NCBI GenBank assembly: GCA_943367715.1
Contig: CALRJY020000010.1
Coordinates: forward strand, 62,001-126,000
Source of the DNA: JAEYXS01 sp943367715
GTDB lineage: Bacteria > Verrucomicrobiota > Verrucomicrobiia > Limisphaerales > JAEYXS01
Reading direction: 5' to 3'
Length of the DNA: 64,000 nucleotides
Shown here: one piece after another, positions 1 through 8,690 of the stretch
Layout: every line of letters begins with the position of its first letter
Numbering within the stretch: position 1 is the first letter of the stretch
Program-made: the position numbers and the translations under genes
The notes under the pieces: generated by a model
Told to the model about the DNA's origin: nothing
What the model saw: the letters and a program-made list of their open reading frames with translations, nothing else
The model's database searches: none

Positions 1-1185
1 CTGCACAGCCGTATCCGTATTTTCCGTGATGCTCAGATCCGCAGGTGCGATCTGACGCGCGTCACACATGAGCACCGCGCGCTGCACTTCGTTCTGCAAC
101 TGGCGCACATTGCCGGGCCATTCGTAATTGCGCAGCATGTCCGCTGCTTCCGGGGTGAAACCCAAAATGGAGCGGCCCGCTTGCGCCGCGAACCGTTTCA
201 GAAAACCTTCTGCCAAGGGAAGAACATCCTCCCGACGCTCGCGCAAAGGCGGCAGGGAAATGGTGATAGCCCCCACGCGGTAATAAAGATCCTCGCGCAG
301 TTTGCCTTCTTTGATGGCCTCTTCCACCGGACGGTTCGTAGCCGCGACGATGCGGCAGTTCGTCTTGTAACTCACGCGGCCACCGACCGGTCGGACCTCT
401 TGTTCCTGCAAGACGCGGAGGAGCTTGCTCTGTGTATCGATGGGCATCTCGGAGATCTCATCCAGCAGCAAGGTGCCGCCGTCGGCTTCGCGGAACAGGC
501 CGGTGCGGTCCGCATGCGCGCCGGTGAACGCGCCTTTCACGGAACCAAACAGTTCGCTCTCGATCAGGTCGCGGGGCAACGCCGCACAGTTCACCTTGAC
601 CATGGGTCCGCTCGCGCGGTTGCTCAGGGAGTGCAACAGATCGGCGATGACTTCCTTGCCCGTGCCGCTCTCACCGCACAAAAGGACCGAGACATCCGTG
701 GGCGCCACGCGCTCGGCCGTGCGCAAGACGTTCTTCATCGCATTGCTGCGGAAGACCGGCGAGCTGCCGCCGCTGATGTTGGACAGCGCCTGGCGCAAGG
801 TGCTGGTCTGCTCGGTCAGCTTCTTATGCTCCAGCGCTTTCTCGATGGAATGCAGCAAGGATTCGTGATCGAAAGGCTTCTTTTGAAAATCGTAGGCACC
901 CAGTTTGGTCGCCGTGACGGCCGCATCCAAGGAAGCGTGCCCCGTCAAAACGATCACTTCCGTGCTAGGCCAGGACTTTTTGATGAGCGGCAGCAGCTCC
1001 AAGCCATCTGCATCGTCCAGTTTCAGGTCGAGCAGGACGACATCAGGCTCTTGACCGCCCAAAGACTGGCGCAAGGCCGCACCACTGGTCAGGGAAGAGG
1101 CACGGAAGCCTTGGGTGGCCAACAGATTCTGCAGGAGCAGGCAAAGTTCCTGCTGGTCATCAACAATCAATATGCGGGCATTCAT
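1..1185 (-). CDS. Sigma-54-dependent response regulator, NtrC family (3' end outside window)
   Basis: This is the response regulator of a two-component system that activates RNA polymerase carrying sigma-54. The receiver domain (about residues 1-120) starts MNARILIVDDQQ and has the phosphoacceptor Asp53 in VVLLDLKL, the VLTGHAS switch strand and the KKPF lysine. The AAA+ domain follows, with Walker A GESGTGKE and the sigma-54-contacting loop GAFTGA. The start at 1185 gives the usual short receiver N-terminus. The frame stays open to the window edge (395 codons seen), so the DNA-binding HTH lies outside. No sensor kinase is visible, and the target promoters cannot be told from this sequence. 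Confidence 0.95.
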   Translation of the reverse strand, partial: MNARILIVDDQQELCLLLQNLLATQGFRASSLTSGAALRQSLGGQEPDVVLLDLKLDDADGLELLPLIKKSWPSTEVIVLTGHASLDAAVTATKLGAYDFQKKPFDHESLLHSIEKALEHKKLTEQTSTLRQALSNISGGSSPVFRSNAMKNVLRTAERVAPTDVSVLLCGESGTGKEVIADLLHSLSNRASGPMVKVNCAALPRDLIESELFGSVKGAFTGAHADRTGLFREADGGTLLLDEISEMPIDTQSKLLRVLQEQEVRPVGGRVSYKTNCRIVAATNRPVEEAIKEGKLREDLYYRVGAITISLPPLRERREDVLPLAEGFLKRFAAQAGRSILGFTPEAADMLRNYEWPGNVRQLQNEVQRAVLMCDARQIAPADLSITENTDTAVQ

Positions 1186-1247
1186 TTCAACTGTCCTTTT
1201 CTATTGCCGAATGGCACGGGTTACTGGTGCCGGTTTAGGCTAAAACT

Positions 1248-1266
1248 GGTCTTTTCAGGTAAGACC
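1248..1266. promoter_or_regulatory. Small inverted repeat upstream of the response regulator
   Basis: GGTCTT and AAGACC form a perfect 6-bp inverted repeat with a 7-base loop, about 65 bases upstream of the regulator's start. It may be an operator or a weak hairpin. The rest of 1186-1442 is AT-rich and shows no gene. Confidence 0.2.
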
Positions 1267-1442
1267 GATAAACCGACTAACCATTTTTTGCCATCGCTGG
1301 CCTACCATGACGTAATAGCAAAAATGGTTCCAGTCTTATTTTTGGACAGAAAGAATCTAAGAAAATATGGAAATAACTACTCATAGCCCCGCTTACGGGA
1401 CACTGAGAAAAAGATATAAAAACGAAATCGGCTGATTATGCC

Positions 1443-1712
1443 CTAAACTTTGGCATCAGGGTAAACCTCTTTGATCTTCTTCCTCAGCCTTTCCTCTTCC
1501 ACGGGAGGGAGCAAACGGCGGTTTACGCGGCGCTGCACACCGTCCAGCAGTTCCATCCAGTCATCCAAGGGTGGTTCGGGCATGTCCTGCCATTGGTCAT
1601 GGCGCTTGCCACGGACATGGAACAGCCAGCGGTTGCCGATGTGCTTGGCGTAAACTTCGCGTTTCTCGCCATCTTCGGTCCGCCCTTTCCAACTGATTTC
1701 GCCTTTGCCCAT
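1443..1712 (-). CDS. Small conserved-looking hypothetical protein coupled to ispF
   Basis: This 89-residue soluble protein is rich in charged and tryptophan residues (ISWKGR, RWLFHVRGK, DDWMELLDGVQRRVNRR). It has no signal peptide or membrane segment. Its ATG lies one base after the ispF stop codon, so translation is probably coupled and the two genes share a transcript. I do not recognise the family. The first half looks like a short beta-sheet unit and the second half is a basic helix ending EEERLRKKIKEVYPDAKV. The spacing to ispF and the sensible composition are the reasons to call it real. Confidence 0.7.
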   Translation of the reverse strand: MGKGEISWKGRTEDGEKREVYAKHIGNRWLFHVRGKRHDQWQDMPEPPLDDWMELLDGVQRRVNRRLLPPVEEERLRKKIKEVYPDAKV

Positions 1713-1713
1713 A

Positions 1714-2193
1714 TTATTCCGGGATATCTACCGAGGCGACGGCCATGGCCGCGATGCCTTCACCGCGCCCGATGAAGCCCATCATCTCATTCGTGGTCGC
1801 CTTCAGGCCCACCTTCTTGGGATCGATGCCCAAGGCGGCGGCGATGTATTCCTTCATCTTGGGGAAATGTTTGCCCAGCTTCGGCTCCTGCGCAATGACC
1901 GAGGCATCGATATTCACGATGCGTCCTGTCCGGCGAAGCACCTGGCTGGCCGCTTCCTCGAGGAAGATGCGGCTCGGCGCGCCTTTCCAGCGCGGATCGG
2001 TGTTCGGAAAAAACTGGCCGATATCGCCTTCGCCCACGGCGCCCAGCACGGCGTCGCAGATGGCGTGCATCAACGCGTCGGCATCGGAATGGCCATCGAG
2101 CCCCTTGTGATACGGGATCTCTACCCCGCCCAAGATGAGCTTCCGGCCTTCCACCAACTGATGCACATCATAGCCTATGCCTACATGTATCAT
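1714..2193 (-). CDS. ispF: 2-C-methyl-D-erythritol 2,4-cyclodiphosphate synthase
   Basis: IspF catalyses the fifth step of the MEP (non-mevalonate) isoprenoid pathway, cyclising CDP-ME 2-phosphate to MEcPP and releasing CMP. The protein has 159 residues, normal for the family. It opens MIHVGIGYDVHQL with the metal-binding Asp/His pair, continues with DGHSDADALMHAI and KATTNEMMGFIGRGEGIAAMA, and ends normally. The longer upstream reading (36 extra bases) gives a poor N-terminus, so the ATG at 2193 is chosen. It is the first gene of a two-gene minus-strand unit, divergent from recA. Confidence 0.96.
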   Translation of the reverse strand: MIHVGIGYDVHQLVEGRKLILGGVEIPYHKGLDGHSDADALMHAICDAVLGAVGEGDIGQFFPNTDPRWKGAPSRIFLEEAASQVLRRTGRIVNIDASVIAQEPKLGKHFPKMKEYIAAALGIDPKKVGLKATTNEMMGFIGRGEGIAAMAVASVDIPE

Positions 2194-2228
2194 GGGGGTG
2201 CAGTTTAAGGCAGCAAGCGGACGTCGCA

Positions 2229-2239
2229 AGGTTGAACCT
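2229..2239. promoter_or_regulatory. Palindrome and repeated GAACCTGC motif in the ispF-recA divergent region
   Basis: AGGTTGAACCT is an 11-base palindrome around a central G. Its right arm extends to TGAACCTGC, which is repeated exactly at 2300-2308, 67 bases downstream. The position between divergent ispF and recA suggests a regulator site, possibly LexA-related, but the spacing does not match a LexA box that I know. Confidence 0.25.
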
Positions 2240-2343
2240 GCATCTTTTGTTCGATTGTGAATAAAATCGGCTCGCCTTGGCGCAGCGAAAACGCTCTACT
2301 GAACCTGCGTTTCAGGAGGTGACAAAATCCGTCCGCGCCTTCA

Positions 2344-2373
2344 TTGACTTGAGGTCTTGTTGCTCCATAGTAA
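2344..2373 (+). promoter_or_regulatory. Candidate recA promoter with overlapping imperfect inverted repeat
   Basis: TTGACT at 2344-2349 is a good -35 hexamer. The -10 would fall near CATAGT/TAGTAA at 2366-2373 and is weak. The imperfect dyad TGTTGCT-CCA-TAGTAACG overlaps this -10, where a repressor such as LexA could sit. The promoter lies about 35 bases ahead of the recA start codon. Confidence 0.3.
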
Positions 2374-2406
2374 CGCGCACAAAAAACAACCCGAATAATT
2401 TGCTCT

Positions 2407-3525
2407 ATGGCCGCCAAATCCGCTGAAAAATCTGACAAGGTAGAGAAGGCTGAAAAAGCCGAAAAATCGTCTGAAAAAAATCTTCCGGCTGAAACCAAAT
2501 CGGCGGAGGACGCAAAAGTCAAAGCCGCCCGCAATCGCGAACTGGATGCGGCCATCGCCACCATCACGAAGACTTACGGCGAAGGCAGCATCATGCGTCT
2601 CGGTGATGCTCGCGCACAGACGAAGATCGATGTCATCCCCACGGGCGCGCTCGCGCTCGACCTCGCGCTCGGTGTGGGTGGTCTGCCGCGCGGTCGCGTG
2701 GTTGAGATCTATGGACCGGAATCTTCCGGCAAAACGACACTCATGCTGCACGTCATCGCCAATGCCCAGAAGGCGGGCGGCTTGGCGGCGTTCATCGATG
2801 CGGAACATGCTCTTGATCCCGCTTACGCCAAGAAGCTCGGCGTGAATCTGGACGACCTGCTCGTCTCCCAGCCGGACAGCGGTGAAGAAGCGCTGACGAT
2901 CTGCGAAACCTTGGTCCGCTCCAATGCACTCGACGTGATCGTGATCGACTCCGTCGCCGCGCTGGTGCCCAAGTCCGAACTCGAAGGCGAGATGGGCATG
3001 GCCACGATGGGTATGCAGGCACGCTTGATGAGCCAGGCCCTGCGCAAGCTGACGGCCCTGCTCAGCAAGGCCAAGACGACCTGCATTTTCATCAACCAGC
3101 TCCGTGAAAAAGTCGGCGTGATGTTCGGCAGCCCCGAGACGACCACGGGCGGCAAAGCGCTGAAGTTCTACGCCTCCGTGCGTATCGACATCCGCCGCAA
3201 GGACGCCTTAAAGGACGCGACCGGCGCGGCCATCGGTAACCACGTGAAGTGCAAGGTGGTGAAGAACAAGATGTCCCCGCCGTTCACGGAAGCGGAGTTC
3301 GACATCATGTTCAACCACGGCATCAACAAGGAAGGCTCCATCCTGCAAGTGGGCACGGACCTGGGCGTGGTGGAGAAGAAGGGTGCTTGGCTGCAATTCA
3401 ACGGCGACCTCATCGGCCAGGGTAAAGACGCGGCCGCGAAGGCGCTTGCCGAGAAGCCCGAGCTGGCGGCGAAGATCGTGGAAGCCATCATGATCAAGCA
3501 CGCGGAAGTCCGGAAGACGGCTTAA
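2407..3525 (+). CDS. recA: DNA recombination and repair protein RecA
   Basis: RecA is the ATP-dependent strand-exchange protein and the co-protease that triggers LexA cleavage. The core begins near residue 42 (RNRELDAAIATI). Walker A is GPESSGKT (103-110). The strand FINQLREKVGVMFGSPETTTGG (split here by the reader's eye into the conserved FINQ strand and the L2 loop) and ALKFYASVRIDIRR follow. The 372-residue length is normal, but the first 41 residues form an unusual Lys/Glu/Ala-rich extension (KSDKVEKAEKAEKSSEKN), while the acidic C-terminal tail of E. coli RecA is absent. A strong terminator follows directly, so recA is probably monocistronic. Confidence 0.98.
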   Translation: MAAKSAEKSDKVEKAEKAEKSSEKNLPAETKSAEDAKVKAARNRELDAAIATITKTYGEGSIMRLGDARAQTKIDVIPTGALALDLALGVGGLPRGRVVEIYGPESSGKTTLMLHVIANAQKAGGLAAFIDAEHALDPAYAKKLGVNLDDLLVSQPDSGEEALTICETLVRSNALDVIVIDSVAALVPKSELEGEMGMATMGMQARLMSQALRKLTALLSKAKTTCIFINQLREKVGVMFGSPETTTGGKALKFYASVRIDIRRKDALKDATGAAIGNHVKCKVVKNKMSPPFTEAEFDIMFNHGINKEGSILQVGTDLGVVEKKGAWLQFNGDLIGQGKDAAAKALAEKPELAAKIVEAIMIKHAEVRKTA

Positions 3526-3545
3526 CGCTCACAAATTCTTAAACG

Positions 3546-3577
3546 AAAAAGGCCGCGCTCTTAAGCGCGGCCTTTTT
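3546..3577 (+). terminator. Rho-independent terminator after recA
   Basis: AAAAAGGCCGCGCT pairs perfectly with AGCGCGGCCTTTTT across a CTTA loop (14-bp stem with A and T tracts). The symmetry lets it serve recA on the plus strand and the facing minus-strand gene that ends at 3596. Confidence 0.9.
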
Positions 3578-3595
3578 ATTATTTGAAATCGTTCG

Positions 3596-4366
3596 TTATT
3601 CCTTCTTCTTGTTGAAGAGACCCTTGATGCCTTCCGTGGCTTTCTTGGTCGTCTCACCCGCCGTACCGCCCAGATCTTTCACAGCTTCCGTGGCGAATTT
3701 ACCCACATCACCCACGGACTTGGCCACGACCACGGTCGTTTGCTTGATGACTTCTTGCAGCACCTGTTTGGTCATCTCGGCGGGGGTGATACCATCGGGT
3801 CCGGCACCCAATCCGGTCATACGGATCTCCGGCACGGTGACGGAGAGCGGTTTGCCGAGCATGGGGAAAATGACCGTCACCTTCGCGTTCTTGACCACGA
3901 ATTCATCCACCTGAAGTTTCTTGGGTGCGCCCGGGGCTTCTTCCTCCGCCTTTTTATTCTCCGCGCTGCCAGTGAACTCATCCACGTTTTTGAGGATTTG
4001 CGTCAGGTTGTTTGCCGTCAGGCCACCTTCCAGAATGATCTCCGGTCCTTCCACATTCACGGACTTCACCACGATCTTGTCTTTCAGCAGGGAACCCGGG
4101 CTGATGGACAGACTCGCCTTGTGCACCTTGATGGAATACTCGGACTTGTAGCCTTCCGGCATACCGATCACGAGGTCATTCACCGCCCCACCGCCGGACA
4201 AAGGCATGATGGCGATGCCATCCAACCTTACCGTGGTCTTCGTCACGCGCGGACCAACTGTCTCCACGCCTTTCTTGACGATGCCATTGATGGAAAGGGC
4301 GACAGCGACGAGGGCGATTATCAAGACGATCAGCAGCCCCAAGGCGATTTTTACTGGTTTTTTCAT
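3596..4366 (-). CDS. AsmA-like membrane-anchored protein
   Basis: This 256-residue protein has one N-terminal membrane helix (about residues 6-28, after MKKPVK) followed by a periplasmic domain. The early text VGPRVTKTTVRLDGIAI, then LSISPGSLLKDKIVVKSVNVEGPEI, is typical of AsmA/DUF748-type proteins, which are thought to shape outer-membrane lipid transport and assembly. A central linker rich in Glu/Ala (about 130-150) separates two beta-rich parts, and the C-terminus is a basic amphipathic helix ending FNKKKE. It is short for AsmA, so family membership is probable rather than certain. Confidence 0.75.
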   Translation of the reverse strand: MKKPVKIALGLLIVLIIALVAVALSINGIVKKGVETVGPRVTKTTVRLDGIAIMPLSGGGAVNDLVIGMPEGYKSEYSIKVHKASLSISPGSLLKDKIVVKSVNVEGPEIILEGGLTANNLTQILKNVDEFTGSAENKKAEEEAPGAPKKLQVDEFVVKNAKVTVIFPMLGKPLSVTVPEIRMTGLGAGPDGITPAEMTKQVLQEVIKQTTVVVAKSVGDVGKFATEAVKDLGGTAGETTKKATEGIKGLFNKKKE

Positions 4367-4513
4367 AAGTCAGCGCGGGAGGTTGCTTAAACGAACCTCC
4401 CATAAGCCTAAGGTAACCCTCGTTTGAGCCGTGTAAAGCGACCAAATGGACAGGCCGTCCGGCGCTGGTGCCTTGGCTTGTCTTTTGTCATCGGGCGGGT
4501 ATCCTGCTCAGGC

Positions 4514-6877
4514 ATGTCATCCAAGGTCTTTGCCGCCGGTCGTATCGCGTTGTTCTGCGGCGCGTTGTTATCATGGGCCAATCCCGGTTTTTCCCAATCT
4601 GCCGAACCGCTGGCCGGCACCAAGCAACTGACCATGGAAGGCGATCTCTCGGAACAAATGGTCGCGGGCATCAGCAAGTTCTTCGACCGCGAACTCGTCA
4701 GCTCAGTGGAAGGCCGCGCGCGCTTCTGGAAACCAGATTTCTCCACCCGCGCCACTTACAACCAGTCGGTGCAGCCGAATCGTGAGCGGTTCGCACGAAT
4801 CATCGGCGCGGTCGATCCACGGCTGCCGAAAGTGAATCTCGAATACGTGGCCACCAGCACCTCCCCGGCGAAAGTGGCGGATACGGATCGTTTCGTGGCG
4901 TATGCGGTGCGCTGGCCGGTCTTCGACGACATGCACGGTGAAGGTCTCCTGCTGGTACCCAAGGGCCGTGTCTTCGCACGGGTGGTGGCCATTCCGGATG
5001 CCGATCAAACTCCGGAAACCATCGCCGGTCTGGCCCCAGGTTTGCCCACGGAATTGCAGTATGCCCGTCGGCTAGCAGAGAACGGCTGCCAGGTGATCAT
5101 CCCCACGCTCGCCAGCCGTTCCGATACATTTTCCGGCAGTGCGCGACTCAACCGTTTCACCAACCAGCCGCATCGCGAGTGGATTTACCGCCAGGCTTAC
5201 GAACTGGGCCGTCATGTGATCGGCTATGAAGTGCAAAAGGTGCTCGCCGCCGTGGATTGGCTGGAAGGCCAGTCCGTGGGCAAGGATGCCGGCAATATCG
5301 AAGTGGGCGTGATGGGTTATGGCGAAGGCGCCCTGATCGCTTTTTACAGCGCGGCGATCGATACGCGGATCGATGCCTGCCACGTCAGCGGCTACTTCGG
5401 TAAACGCGAGAAACTTTGGGAGGAGCCGATCTATCGGAATCTGCACGGATTGCTGGAGGAGTTTGGTGATGCCGAGATCGCCACGCTGATCGTGCCACGC
5501 GTCCTGGTGGTGGAGCATTCTCCGGCCCCGGATGTGAAAGGCCCGCCGGAAGAACGCGCGGGCCGCAAGGGCGCCGCTCCCGGAAAGATTCTCACCCCGG
5601 AATACAAAGATGTCTCCGCCGAGTTCAATCGCGCCATGATGCTGTGCGCCGAGTCTTTCCGCCCCGCGCTCATCCTTTTCAACGGACCCGATGGTGCGCT
5701 GATGGGACCGGTCGGCGAACTCGGTGTGCTGGCGATGATGCAGGCTCTGCGGGTGAACATCGAGAGCCTGAAGCCGGCCGGCCAGCAACCGGCGGAGGCA
5801 CGTGCCACGTTCAATCAGGACGAACGGCAGGAACGTCTCGTCCGCGAGATGGAAAAGCATACGCAAAACCTCCTGAGCCTCGCCAGCAGCGTGCGGGATG
5901 ATTTCCTCTGGAGCAAGGTGAAGCCGAACACCACCAATGAATGGCAGGCCGCCATGCGCGGTTACCAGACCAAGCTCTGGGATGAAACCATCGGCCGCAT
6001 CGCCAAAGGCACCAACGAGCTGAATCCGCGCACGCGCAAGATCTACGACAAACCCAAGTGGACCGGCTACGATGTGGTGCTGGATGTGCAGAACAGCGTC
6101 TACGCCTGGGGCTACCTGCTCCTGCCCAAAGGCATGAAGCCCGGCGAGAAGCGGCCCGTGGTCGTCTGCCAGCATGGACTCGAAGGCGTGCCGGATGATG
6201 TGCTGAACGAGAATCTGGAAAGCCCCGCCTACTCCGCCTACAAGGCTTTCGGCGCACGGCTGGCGGAACGCGGCTTCATCGTGTTCATCCCGCACAATCC
6301 TTATCGCGGCAAGGACGCCTTCCGCGTGCTGCAACGCAAGGCCAATCCGCTCGGCAAATCGCTCTTCTCCGTCATCCTCAACCAGCATGACCGCATCCTC
6401 GACTGGCTCAGCACCCAGTCATTTGTGGACCCGCAACGGATTGGCTTCTACGGCCTCTCCTACGGCGGCAAGACCGCCATGCGCGTGCCCGCCTTGCTGG
6501 ATCGCTATTGCCTCTCCATCTGCTCCGGCGATTTTAACGAATGGATCTTCAAGAACGCCACCACCAGTTGGCGCGGCAGCTACATGTTCACTCATGAATA
6601 TGAGATGCCCGAGTTCAATCTCGGTTCCACGTTCAACTACGCCGAGATGGCCGCGCTCATCGCCCCGCGTCCCTTCATGGTGGAACGCGGCCACAATGAC
6701 GGCGTAGGCATCGATGAATGGGTCGCGTTCGAATACGCCAAAGTGAACCGCCTCTACGGCAAGCTGAAGATCCCGCAACTCACGCAGATCGAATACTTCG
6801 ACGGACCGCACACCATCAACGGCCAGGCGAGCTACAAATTCCTGCACAAACATCTGAACTGGCCGGAGCCGAAATGA
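4514..6877 (+). CDS. Secreted two-domain alpha/beta-hydrolase (acetyl-xylan-esterase / dienelactone-hydrolase type)
   Basis: This predicted exported esterase has 787 residues. A signal peptide covers about residues 1-29 from the ATG at 4514; a longer reading from 4424 would put 30 implausible residues before it. It contains two hydrolase folds. In the first (about 110-400) the nucleophile elbow reads GYGEG (268-272), with Glu271 where Ser is expected, so it is probably inactive. In the second (about 530-787) the elbow is GLSYGG with Ser649, and DGPHTI supplies His766, so this one looks active. Substrates may be acetylated or feruloylated polysaccharides; that is inference. It overlaps the next gene by ATGA. 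Confidence 0.88.
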   Translation: MSSKVFAAGRIALFCGALLSWANPGFSQSAEPLAGTKQLTMEGDLSEQMVAGISKFFDRELVSSVEGRARFWKPDFSTRATYNQSVQPNRERFARIIGAVDPRLPKVNLEYVATSTSPAKVADTDRFVAYAVRWPVFDDMHGEGLLLVPKGRVFARVVAIPDADQTPETIAGLAPGLPTELQYARRLAENGCQVIIPTLASRSDTFSGSARLNRFTNQPHREWIYRQAYELGRHVIGYEVQKVLAAVDWLEGQSVGKDAGNIEVGVMGYGEGALIAFYSAAIDTRIDACHVSGYFGKREKLWEEPIYRNLHGLLEEFGDAEIATLIVPRVLVVEHSPAPDVKGPPEERAGRKGAAPGKILTPEYKDVSAEFNRAMMLCAESFRPALILFNGPDGALMGPVGELGVLAMMQALRVNIESLKPAGQQPAEARATFNQDERQERLVREMEKHTQNLLSLASSVRDDFLWSKVKPNTTNEWQAAMRGYQTKLWDETIGRIAKGTNELNPRTRKIYDKPKWTGYDVVLDVQNSVYAWGYLLLPKGMKPGEKRPVVVCQHGLEGVPDDVLNENLESPAYSAYKAFGARLAERGFIVFIPHNPYRGKDAFRVLQRKANPLGKSLFSVILNQHDRILDWLSTQSFVDPQRIGFYGLSYGGKTAMRVPALLDRYCLSICSGDFNEWIFKNATTSWRGSYMFTHEYEMPEFNLGSTFNYAEMAALIAPRPFMVERGHNDGVGIDEWVAFEYAKVNRLYGKLKIPQLTQIEYFDGPHTINGQASYKFLHKHLNWPEPK

Positions 6878-7683
6878 AGCGCAATCTTTGGCCACGAATC
6901 CTCTGGAGCGCTTTTTTGATACTTTCGTTGGGCCTGCTTTTTCTTCTGTACGGTCCGCCCTCGACCGCCAGCAAAGCAGTGGTGGAGACCTATCCAATTT
7001 TCTCCACCACGCCTCAGCGTGAGTCATTGACCCTTTATCTGGAAGAATTCAACCGGTTGAGAACCAATCAAATCTCTCGCACCAGACAACCAGCACAATT
7101 CCTTGGCGGCACCGTCTTGCGCCGCGTTAAATTGGGTGACGTTGAGGTCGTCCTTACGCATGGGACGAACTCTTGGACCGATCAAAAACTCCACTATCAA
7201 CTCGAATCCAACGCAAACTGGAGCACCATCCGCGCACCCGCGGAAGGAGCAAGTGTGGTTCATATTCTGAAACCAGCCAGCAGACAACGTATCTTGCTCA
7301 ATCATGACAAAGGCCTCTCTGTGTATGACTTGCGCTCTGGCAAACTCGAGCAACTGCTCTCCACCCAGGGTTTGTTAATTTCTCCCGATCGGCGTTGGGC
7401 TTCCACTTATGAAATTGTTGATGAATTTGGCCATTACTCCTTGGTGATCATAGATCTGGATAATTTACAGATTCGAAAACTATTTTCCTTTTGGGAAGCC
7501 GATCCCGGCTCAGGAATTTCATTTCACAGCAACTGGTCGGCTGACAGCAAGGCGCTGGAATTCTATGGCGATGTGCTTTTGGTGAACAAAGTCCAAGACA
7601 CACATTCGGCTCCCATCCGTAAAGTGCGATACTTGTATCTGGCGGAAAGAGGAGAACTGCATGACCTATCCGGTGTTCCCTGA
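6874..7683 (+). CDS. Membrane-anchored orphan with beta-propeller-like segment
   Basis: The ATG overlaps the stop of the esterase gene (ATGA), so the two are translationally coupled. The 269-residue product has one N-terminal membrane helix (about 9-25) and an exported domain. SPDRRWASTYEI and NWSADSKALEFYGD look like TolB/WD-type propeller strands. The stretch DPGSG, then WSADS, then YLYLAERGEL near the C-terminus is matched in the protein at 12164-12706 (DPGSG, WSADS, IYLVAEKRL), so the two belong to one family. I do not know its function; it may act with the coupled esterase. Confidence 0.75.
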   Translation: MKRNLWPRILWSAFLILSLGLLFLLYGPPSTASKAVVETYPIFSTTPQRESLTLYLEEFNRLRTNQISRTRQPAQFLGGTVLRRVKLGDVEVVLTHGTNSWTDQKLHYQLESNANWSTIRAPAEGASVVHILKPASRQRILLNHDKGLSVYDLRSGKLEQLLSTQGLLISPDRRWASTYEIVDEFGHYSLVIIDLDNLQIRKLFSFWEADPGSGISFHSNWSADSKALEFYGDVLLVNKVQDTHSAPIRKVRYLYLAERGELHDLSGVP

Positions 7684-7693
7684 TCGGCTGTTT

Positions 7694-8614
7694 TTACTTC
7701 AAGCGCGACATCGCCAATTTCAACCGCGTCATCGATTCCTCCTGAAATTCCGCCAGGAAGAAATGGTCGCCTTTATGAATGGTCTGGCTGTTGATTTTCA
7801 CTCCGCGCGTTTTTAATTTCTCCACATTCTTCGCGAGCATCTGGTTCTGCACAAAGAGTTCCGCTTCGCCGCACAGGAACTCCAGCTTGTGCCCTTCACG
7901 AAAGGTCGAGATCACTTCGTTCGGCGGATAACCCGCCAGGCAAATGGCCCCCGTGTATTGATTGACGCGGGGACCATAGTTCTGCAGCGCCCCCGCGACG
8001 CCCGCCGATAATCCGATCAAGACCGGCTTGGGCAACGGCTCCTCCAGTTGCAACAATTCCTGTGTCGCGCGCAAAGCCTGTTGCAGATAGAGCGGATTGA
8101 TGTTCCCACCGCTCAACCCGTAAGCCGGCGCGATGATGACGCGATCGGGAAACGTCTTCGCCAGCAGATGCACCGGCCATAGAAAACTGCCGCCGTAACC
8201 ATGGAGAAAAACGATCGGCGGTTTGTTCGTATCCAGCTTTTCCGGGAGATAAACGGTGGCGAATCCATTCGTGGGCGTCGTCTCGGAATAACAATAAGGC
8301 AAGGCACTCCGCGCGCCTTTGAAAACGGCATCCTGCTTGATGTCGTCATACAGCGGCACCAGCAAACGTTGCAATCTCCCGGCCTGCTCCTGCGTCAACC
8401 CCAGCATCTGAGCCGCAGTCCCGCTCATCCCGACCGCCTGTGCCTCACCTAATCCCGACAGCCCCAGCCGAAGTGCCGAAAGCCAGCGGGCATCGATATT
8501 GGTCGGCGGTTTGGCGGCGTGACGCGTCGGCCACTGCAAGGTCTGCACTGTTTGCGCAAAACCATTTAGCGCCCACGCCCACAATAAGATGATGATGGAA
8601 AAACGACGCACCAC
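7694..8614 (-). CDS. Secreted carboxylesterase / phospholipase-like alpha/beta-hydrolase
   Basis: This 306-residue protein has a clear signal peptide (MVRRFSIIILLWAWALNGFA, cut near residue 20). The hydrolase fold starts around residue 130 with PPIVFLHGYGGSF, an oxyanion-hole loop. The nucleophile is Ser203 in GLSAGV, and HKGDHFF near residue 284 is the likely catalytic His. It resembles poly(3-hydroxybutyrate)-depolymerase/feruloyl-esterase-type enzymes, but the substrate cannot be read from sequence. The N-terminal 125 residues hold no domain I recognise. It converges with the upstream plus-strand gene, 10 bases apart. Confidence 0.85.
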   Translation of the reverse strand: MVRRFSIIILLWAWALNGFAQTVQTLQWPTRHAAKPPTNIDARWLSALRLGLSGLGEAQAVGMSGTAAQMLGLTQEQAGRLQRLLVPLYDDIKQDAVFKGARSALPYCYSETTPTNGFATVYLPEKLDTNKPPIVFLHGYGGSFLWPVHLLAKTFPDRVIIAPAYGLSGGNINPLYLQQALRATQELLQLEEPLPKPVLIGLSAGVAGALQNYGPRVNQYTGAICLAGYPPNEVISTFREGHKLEFLCGEAELFVQNQMLAKNVEKLKTRGVKINSQTIHKGDHFFLAEFQEESMTRLKLAMSRLK

Positions 8615-8690
8615 TTGGCGATACCATCCTCTGCACCGCTTGCGAAATCAAGCGGCGGAATTCACCTCTCCCACAACCACCTTTTCTCCG

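Noticed and set aside
1205..1240. TGGCAC-containing stretch resembling a sigma-54 promoter
   Set aside because: The GG and GC elements are four bases too far apart, and it points away from the regulator gene.
181..1386. A 401-codon plus-strand frame over the response regulator
   Set aside because: Antisense shadow; the minus strand encodes a complete receiver and AAA+ domain.
5072..6388. A 438-codon minus-strand frame inside the two-domain esterase gene
   Set aside because: Antisense shadow of a gene with clear hydrolase motifs.
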